64,000 nucleotides of DNA from Arthrobacter sp. ISL-85 (lineage in GTDB: Bacteria; Actinomycetota; Actinomycetes; Actinomycetales; Micrococcaceae): positions 62,001 to 126,000 of the forward strand of contig NZ_JAGGPQ010000017.1 in NCBI RefSeq assembly GCF_018613675.1, read 5' to 3'. How positions within the stretch are numbered: the first letter of the stretch is position 1; every line of letters starts with the position of its first letter. The notes under the pieces were generated by a model. That model was not told the origin of the DNA and did no database searches. It saw nothing but the letters and a program-made list of their open reading frames with translations. Shown here piece after piece: positions 59,046-64,000 of this stretch. A program made the translations under genes and the position numbers.

Positions 59046-60823
59046 CCAGCACGCTAAAACAACCGGGCAGTACCCACGCACGCCTCTGGGGTGCCCGTGA
59101 CATCTGGTGCGCAGTCGCGGGCGCCGTCTCACTGGCGCTTGCAGTGGGTGCGGCAACCACGGTGGCAGTGCCCGTGAACAGCGACCTGGGGCTTGTAGGT
59201 GTATTGCCCTATCCATTCTGGGCAGGCGTTCTGCTCCTCAACGTCACCTTCGTGGTGGCGCTGCGGGGGGATGCCACAGGCCCCGCGCGCCGGCCGGTCA
59301 TGTTGTGGCTCATCGTGGTCCTTGTGCTTATTCTTTTCGGCACGGCAGCGTTCGTAACGGATGCGCCGCGGGGTGAGGTTGCGTTCCGCCACCTTGGTAT
59401 TGCTGATGCTCTCTCGAACTCCGGCGGAATCGACCCAAACATCGATGCGTACTTCAACTGGCCGGGCTTCTTTGCCCTCCTGGCAACGGTGCTCCGGGCG
59501 ACCGGTGTTGATCCGGTGAGTGTGGCCTTGTGGGCGCCGGTGCTCAACATGGGCCTGTGGCTCACCGCCTTGAGCGTGCTGACCCGGTACCTTACGAAGG
59601 ATCCGCGCCGACGGTGGCTTGTGCTCTGGATCTTTTGCCTTGGCAACTGGCAGGACCAGGACTACCTGTCCCCCCAAGCCTTCGGTTTCTTCCTCTACCT
59701 GGTCGTCGTCGTGCTGCTCATGGGTCCCCTCGCCGCCAAGGCGCCTGCTTTCCGCGGTTTCAAGCGCGCCGATCTAAAGGCGTGGTGGCTGGCACGGACG
59801 CCAGCCGAACCCCTGCCGGGGCGCAGGATCAGCGCCCTTGTTGTGACCCTCCTGCTGGTTGCGGTCATATGCGCAAGCCATCAACTGACGCCGTTCCTGG
59901 TGCTGATAGCGATGACTGCCCTCACTCTCAGCGGACGTGTCTGGCCCAGCCGGCTGCCCTTGATCACCGGGATCCTCCTGGTGCTCTGGCTTGTCTACCC
60001 CGCCAGCACATACCTTTCCGGACACCCGCCCCTGGCCGACGCAGGGTTGCAGACAGCGATCGCGGCAAACGTCGTCGACCGCACTACGGGAACAGCGGGG
60101 CATGTACTCGTGGTCCAGGTGCGGATAGCTCTCACCCTCATTCTCTGGGCCCTCGCCGCAGTCGGATCGATCCGCGACTGGCGCAGGCGGCGGCTTGATA
60201 TCCGGGTGGTCCTCCTCGCCGTCACTCCACTGTTGCTCTTTCCCGTGCAGGCCTATGGCGGGGAGATGCTCATCCGCGTATCGCTGTTCGCGTTGCCCTT
60301 CATTGCGATGCAGGCGAGCTCGGTCCTGCTTCCCACGAAAGGCAGTGTGCGTCCCTCCACCCGCGGCGCTTTGGTCCTTGTGCCCACCTGTTTCCTACTG
60401 GCTGCGCTCACCGTGACAGGCCGGTTCGGCAACGCACAGTATGACGTATTTGCTGACGATGAGATCGCCGCTGTCGCAGCTGTCGATCGGCTCGCTCCCC
60501 CCGGCTCAGCGATCATATCGGCGGCCCACCCGACGCCCTGGCGCAGCCAGGACTACCTCGCCCACCGGTACCGGACCATTGAGGACCTATGCCCCTCCGA
60601 CCTGTCGGCCGCGACATGCGGGCCACTCATTTACCGCTATGCAAAGCACAATTCCGCCGGCGGCTATCTGCTTCTCATGAGCTCGGCGGAGTCGAGTCTC
60701 GTCGTGCAGGGCCAGACCAGTCAACGCAATTTCGAGGAGTTGGAGAATTGGCTCAAGATTCAAGACGGCGTAAACCTCGCGTTCAGCAATGGCGACGCAC
60801 GCGTGTACCGGGTGGCGCCATGA
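59042..60823 (+). CDS. Polytopic membrane protein, possible GT-C enzyme or polymerase
   Basis: A 593-residue protein with about a dozen helices. A first outer loop (HLGIADALSNSGGIDPNIDAYFNWPGFFALL) has acidic residues like GT-C glycosyltransferases, and the C-terminal 120 residues form an outside domain with two Cys (LCPSDLSAATC). AAAGGAGG precedes ATG 59042. It could be the polymerase or a polyprenyl-sugar-dependent transferase of the repeat unit. No direct family match recognised. Confidence 0.6.
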   Translation: MTSTLKQPGSTHARLWGARDIWCAVAGAVSLALAVGAATTVAVPVNSDLGLVGVLPYPFWAGVLLLNVTFVVALRGDATGPARRPVMLWLIVVLVLILFGTAAFVTDAPRGEVAFRHLGIADALSNSGGIDPNIDAYFNWPGFFALLATVLRATGVDPVSVALWAPVLNMGLWLTALSVLTRYLTKDPRRRWLVLWIFCLGNWQDQDYLSPQAFGFFLYLVVVVLLMGPLAAKAPAFRGFKRADLKAWWLARTPAEPLPGRRISALVVTLLLVAVICASHQLTPFLVLIAMTALTLSGRVWPSRLPLITGILLVLWLVYPASTYLSGHPPLADAGLQTAIAANVVDRTTGTAGHVLVVQVRIALTLILWALAAVGSIRDWRRRRLDIRVVLLAVTPLLLFPVQAYGGEMLIRVSLFALPFIAMQASSVLLPTKGSVRPSTRGALVLVPTCFLLAALTVTGRFGNAQYDVFADDEIAAVAAVDRLAPPGSAIISAAHPTPWRSQDYLAHRYRTIEDLCPSDLSAATCGPLIYRYAKHNSAGGYLLLMSSAESSLVVQGQTSQRNFEELENWLKIQDGVNLAFSNGDARVYRVAP

Positions 60824-61161
60824 ACGTCCGCGGGGTAAGCCGCCCCACAATGGCGCTCGGATTCGGTGCTCTCGTCCTGTCGCTGGCGACACTCCTTGGG
60901 CTGCCCACACCACTCCAAACAGTCGCCGCGCTCATCGTGCTAGTCCTGCTCCCAGGCCAGGCACTCACACGGCTTATGCGGGTAACAGATCTCGGTCTGG
61001 GCGCGCTGCTGGTCCTGGCACTTGGCCTCGCCGCGCTTACTGCGGTGTCCACCGCCATGTTCTACCTCGCTGTATGGTCGTGGCAGGCATGTGTCATCAC
61101 CATGGGCGCCATCACCATCCTTGCGTGCATTGCACGCGCACGGCAGGAGGCCACGTCATGA
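60820..61161 (+). CDS. Small membrane protein, 113 aa
   Basis: About four hydrophobic helices (MALGFGALVLSLATLLGLP, TVAALIVLVLLPGQALTRL, LGALLVLALGLAALTAVSTAMFYLAVW, ACVITMGAITILACIA). ATG overlaps the preceding stop (ATGA), so it is translated with the large membrane protein. No family recognised; perhaps an accessory subunit of it. Confidence 0.65.
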   Translation: MNVRGVSRPTMALGFGALVLSLATLLGLPTPLQTVAALIVLVLLPGQALTRLMRVTDLGLGALLVLALGLAALTAVSTAMFYLAVWSWQACVITMGAITILACIARARQEATS

Positions 61162-61364
61162 TTGATCTTGCTGGATTGCTTGCCGCTGCCGTCCTGCTCA
61201 TCACCCTCGTAGCGCTCGAGGTCCGGCACGTCGGACCAACCCCTGCGCAGCACTCGAGCCCGCGACCCTCCGGCCGAGCCACGAACATCAGAGTCGCAGT
61301 CGCCGTCATGTGGCTGCTTTTCGTGATTCTCCTTTTCCCGCGTGTTCTAGGACTGCTCACTTGA
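61158..61364 (+). CDS. Tiny membrane protein, 68 aa
   Basis: Two hydrophobic helices (LAGLLAAAVLLITLVALEV and VAVAVMWLLFVILLFPRVLGLL) around a basic Pro/Ser-rich loop. Start overlaps the previous stop (ATGA), and its own stop overlaps the next start. Too small to classify. Its presence in a fully overlapping operon argues that it is real. Confidence 0.6.
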   Translation: MIDLAGLLAAAVLLITLVALEVRHVGPTPAQHSSPRPSGRATNIRVAVAVMWLLFVILLFPRVLGLLT

Positions 61365-62413
61365 GCCGGGCGGCGCGATGGGTGCTCCTCAGCGACCTCC
61401 ACCTGGATGTGTCGGACAGCGACCCCCGGCACCCCGGCAGAATCCTGCCGGAGTTCCTCCGCCGCGAGGTGCCCCCAGCCCCAGGTCTGCAGCAGCACAT
61501 CATGTTTCTCGGTGACACCTTCGAGCTGGTCGGGTTGGACGAGGCCGATAGCGTGGCCCGGCTCGAGTCCATCCTCAACCGACACCCCGAAACGTTCCGG
61601 GCGCTGCAGGCGTGTGCCGCGGGCGGTGTGCAGCTGCACTTCGTGTGCGGCAACCATGACGTCGAGCTGGCGCGGCCCTCGGTGGCCGCGCGGCTGTCAG
61701 CCCTGCTGTCACCTCTCGATGCCACGCGGGTCAGCGTGCACCCTTGGTTCATTTACGTCCCCCACGTGCTCGTTGCCGAACACGGGCACCTGCACCACGC
61801 GCTGCACCGGATACCCGAGGTACTCCGCACCGCGATTAACGGCACTGACGAGCTGGACCTGCCCCCGCTGGCGGCCTGGCACGCAAACCCCATGGCATCA
61901 CGACTGAGCCGTGTCGGGGCCGTTGCCCGGGCCTGCCTGGCTTCGGAGCGGGCGGAACGCCGTGTCCGGGGACCCGCCTATGACGAGCTGTTGCAGACCG
62001 AGTCGCTGCGGCTCACGCTTAATGGGACGGCAGTGCGGGAACTCGCACGCTTGTCCCGGTTCCGTACGGTATCAGCGCTCCCGCTGACCGCCACCCGCAT
62101 GGTGCTTGCGGCCAGCGGACACAACGTAAATGGAGGGCAACCCCCTGCTGCGGCAGCCCGCGTCGCGGGCATTCTCGAGACGCACGGCTCCAAGGTGGCG
62201 TGGTACATCTCCGCCCACACCCACCGCGCCCTTGAGTCAACGCTCGAGGCTTGTCCAACCCGGTACATCAACACCGGCACTTGGTCATCCGACATCCGCG
62301 GCCAGGGCCCCGACCAATCGGACCGCCAGGCCTTTCCCTATGCCCTGATCGATGTCGCCGACGACGGTGCCACCAGCGGTGGACTGCGGTACTGGCGGCC
62401 GGCCCTGGGCTGA
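61361..62413 (+). CDS. Calcineurin-like metallophosphoesterase
   Basis: About 350 residues. The metal-binding series is complete: SDLHLD (D12, H14), FLGDTFE, CGNHDVE, a His-rich VLVAEHGHLHHA and SAHTHR. The early part (SDLHLDVSDSDPRHPG, GDTFELVG) recalls LpxH-type enzymes, which act on nucleotide-sugar lipids. The start is a rare TTG at 61361 in a TTGA overlap with the tiny gene before it. It may dephosphorylate a lipid-linked sugar intermediate or the target of the HprK-like protein; this is inference. Confidence 0.8.
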   Translation: MSRAARWVLLSDLHLDVSDSDPRHPGRILPEFLRREVPPAPGLQQHIMFLGDTFELVGLDEADSVARLESILNRHPETFRALQACAAGGVQLHFVCGNHDVELARPSVAARLSALLSPLDATRVSVHPWFIYVPHVLVAEHGHLHHALHRIPEVLRTAINGTDELDLPPLAAWHANPMASRLSRVGAVARACLASERAERRVRGPAYDELLQTESLRLTLNGTAVRELARLSRFRTVSALPLTATRMVLAASGHNVNGGQPPAAAARVAGILETHGSKVAWYISAHTHRALESTLEACPTRYINTGTWSSDIRGQGPDQSDRQAFPYALIDVADDGATSGGLRYWRPALG

Positions 62414-62785
62414 GCCATACAGGCCCCACAGGCAATGGCCATTGCATTCCGCAAGCTGTGGCGAAGGTTTTGGGCATGAGTCCAGGGCCGTGCATCTTCT
62501 GCTTGAGGTCCCTTGTGTTTCGCCGCACCCACGCCTGGGCCCACTTCCCCACCCCGCTCAAGCCAACACCGTCGCGGGCGGCGGGTTCTCCACCAGCTGT
62601 GCACCACTTGCCGGTTTCACAGCCATAATCCATGAGTCCTGCGGCGTCCGGGCGTAGGTTGACGGACCGTCAGCAGTGCTGCCGCGCAGATGCAGGCAAC
62701 CAACTGCCGGACAGCGCTGTGCCGGGCCTTCCGCACAGATGAAGGCCCGGCAACTCGCGTCAGATGCTGATTTGGACACTTCCGT
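62414..62785. other. Intergenic region between the two glycan operons
   Basis: A 372-bp gap with no convincing gene. Open frames on both strands are short and lack ribosome sites or family motifs. It contains the hairpin at 62720-62752 and little else I can recognise. Confidence 0.6.
62720..62752. terminator. Bidirectional hairpin between converging glycan genes
   Basis: TGCCGGGCCTTC at 62720-62731 pairs perfectly with 62741-62752 across a 9-nt loop. It sits between the phosphoesterase and the convergent GT2 gene. There is no long T-run on either side. Confidence 0.6.
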
Positions 62786-63781
62786 TCACTGGACTTGCCG
62801 CCAGGGTGCATCCTCGATGCTGAGCTCACCCATCTGTGTCGACACGTGGGCCATTTGCCGTCCACGTATATAACCGGCAGATGTGAAGGCCAGAACGGCG
62901 AGGACTGACCCTGCCCGTCCCAGTCCTTGGGGGTTCGCACCCCGGCTCCAGTCGCGGATCCCGGAGAACACCGCACGCGGTAACGTACTGCTGACGTATC
63001 GCCGTTCCGGGCCAAGGGCACGCTTCTGGCCGACAATGTGGCTGACCTGGGCTTTGGAGATGCCCTCGGACCAAGACCTTGAGAGCATGTAGCGTACTGT
63101 GCCCCTTTCTGCCGGCACATGATGCCGAACCAAGGCCGCGGGCTCGTACACGATGCGGGAGCCAGGCGATCCCATTGTGGACCGGATGCAAATCTCTGTC
63201 TCCTCGCAGCCCAGGGGCAACGTGCCCTTCCTGCCGAGGGATTGGTTGAAGCCACCCACTTGGCGCAGCACCTCAAGCCGGAACGACATGTTGGCTCCTA
63301 TGACGTTGCGGACTTCGGACGCGACCCGAGGCAACCCGCGGTGACTGCATCCCACAATCCAGTCCAGTTCCTCCGCGAAGTAGCCCGGCCGGCCGGATTC
63401 CCACATAGGAACAACCTTCCCGCCCACGGCAAGGACATCGGGGTCGTCGTACAACGCCACCAGTCGTTCGAGCCAGTCTGGTGCCGCCTCGGCGTCGTCA
63501 TCAAGGAAGGCAACGATGTCAGACTCGGCGAGCCCTACGCCTGTATTGCGGGCACCGGACAGACCGGGCAGTCCCGTGCTTTCAACGATAGTGACGTCGT
63601 CGACAATTTCGAGGAGCCTCTCATGCAGGTCTTCGTTGTGGTCGATGACAACCAGCACCTGGTCCGGGGCGAGGGTCTGGTTGCGGACTGACTCGATGAC
63701 GTCCAGCAGCATGCCCCACCGTTCCGAAGTGTAGGCGCAGATCACCACTGTCACGGACAGGGACTTGATGCGGTCAAGCAT
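62786..63781 (-). CDS. Glycosyltransferase family 2
   Basis: A 331-residue GT-A enzyme: SVTVVICAYTSERWGMLLDVIESV, QVLVVIDHNEDLHERL, GLSGARNTGV, the metal motif FLDDDAEAAPDWLERL and GCEETEICIR as the catalytic acid region. It shows the usual pattern of cytoplasmic or membrane-associated transferases of surface glycans. It overlaps the gene upstream on the same strand by 8 bp, so a second operon runs towards the first one. Confidence 0.88.
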   Translation of the reverse strand: MLDRIKSLSVTVVICAYTSERWGMLLDVIESVRNQTLAPDQVLVVIDHNEDLHERLLEIVDDVTIVESTGLPGLSGARNTGVGLAESDIVAFLDDDAEAAPDWLERLVALYDDPDVLAVGGKVVPMWESGRPGYFAEELDWIVGCSHRGLPRVASEVRNVIGANMSFRLEVLRQVGGFNQSLGRKGTLPLGCEETEICIRSTMGSPGSRIVYEPAALVRHHVPAERGTVRYMLSRSWSEGISKAQVSHIVGQKRALGPERRYVSSTLPRAVFSGIRDWSRGANPQGLGRAGSVLAVLAFTSAGYIRGRQMAHVSTQMGELSIEDAPWRQVQ

Positions 63782-64000
63782 GCCGGATCACCGCCGGTGC
63801 AAGGATGTTGTCATGTGCGCTCACGGCCGGCGGGAGGACGCTGTACGGATCCACGGGCAGCCGGGGGAAGCGGACGTTGGAGTAGGTGTACTTCACACGG
63901 CGGAGAGCCTCAGGCCGGGCGCCTGCGGTTGGCGCCTCCCAAACCGTGCACTCCCTGGCCAGCGTGTGCAGGACCCGCCAGCCATCGCGGAACGTCTGGA
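63774..64000 (-). CDS. C-terminal end of a further glycan-locus protein (partial)
   Basis: The last 75 codons of an open frame cut by the window end; the protein closes with RFPRLPVDPYSVLPPAVSAHDNILAPAVIRHA. High third-position GC supports coding, and the stop overlaps the next start by 8 bp. No motif identifies it. Confidence 0.6.
   Translation of the reverse strand, partial: QTFRDGWRVLHTLARECTVWEAPTAGARPEALRRVKYTYSNVRFPRLPVDPYSVLPPAVSAHDNILAPAVIRHA

Noticed and set aside
62414..62785. Transposase remnant or small gene
   Set aside because: Short frames on both strands show no transposase motif, terminal repeats or ribosome site.

Overview
The window is high-GC chromosomal DNA from an actinobacterium, most likely Arthrobacter, Pseudarthrobacter or a close relative in the Micrococcaceae. 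This is inferred from GC-rich codon use, IclR-controlled aromatic catabolism, a WXG100 protein, a class F-like sortase, CsoR-type copper control and the rpsF-ssb-rpsR-rplI block near dnaB. I found no insertion sequence, CRISPR array, rRNA or tRNA gene.

0-5 kb: 4-hydroxybenzoate entry. A TetR regulator, pobA, an IclR regulator and a FUSC-type exporter lie together. Two near-identical 15-bp inverted repeats lie about 95 bp upstream of pobA and of the exporter. 5-10 kb: a five-gene operon (MFS importer, GntR/FCD regulator, hydantoin-racemase-like protein, hydantoinase-like amidohydrolase, arylmalonate-decarboxylase-like protein) starts behind a promoter carrying two tandem copies of a GntR-like operator. 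10-14 kb: a lipid-kinase-like protein and the three-gene proton-translocating transhydrogenase (pntAa-pntAb-pntB).

14-27 kb: one continuous minus-strand catabolic unit, read shikimate/quinate dehydrogenase, dehydroshikimate dehydratase, pcaH, G, B, D, C, F, I, J and an IclR regulator. It takes quinate/shikimate and protocatechuate to succinyl-CoA and acetyl-CoA. It is preceded by PcaU/PobR-like repeats, a second IclR regulator and a divergent shikimate-type transporter.

27-46 kb: mixed housekeeping and accessory genes. These are a LigC-like ligase, AEC carrier, AlaA-like aminotransferase, MoaD-like/beta-propeller pair, a proline-rich surface protein with an adjacent sortase, UspA, the csoR-copZ-copA copper operon, a solitary WXG100 protein, transporters (EamA, MATE), DoxX and an acyl-CoA thioesterase.

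45-54 kb: dnaB and the ribosomal/ssb block rpsF-ssb-rpsR-rplI, separated by about 5.7 kb holding two small membrane proteins, a large secreted CBM96-like protein, an FMN reductase and a PhzF-like protein. The gap upstream of dnaB is unusually rich in DnaA-box-like 9-mers.

54-64 kb: a surface-polysaccharide locus. It holds a GH16 lipoprotein, then a tightly overlapping operon of an HPr-kinase-like P-loop protein, GT2, flippase, polytopic membrane protein, two tiny membrane proteins and a calcineurin-type phosphoesterase, followed by a convergent GT2 and a gene cut by the window edge. This locus is the best candidate here for an undescribed system, because a kinase-like and a phosphatase-like protein bracket the export genes.
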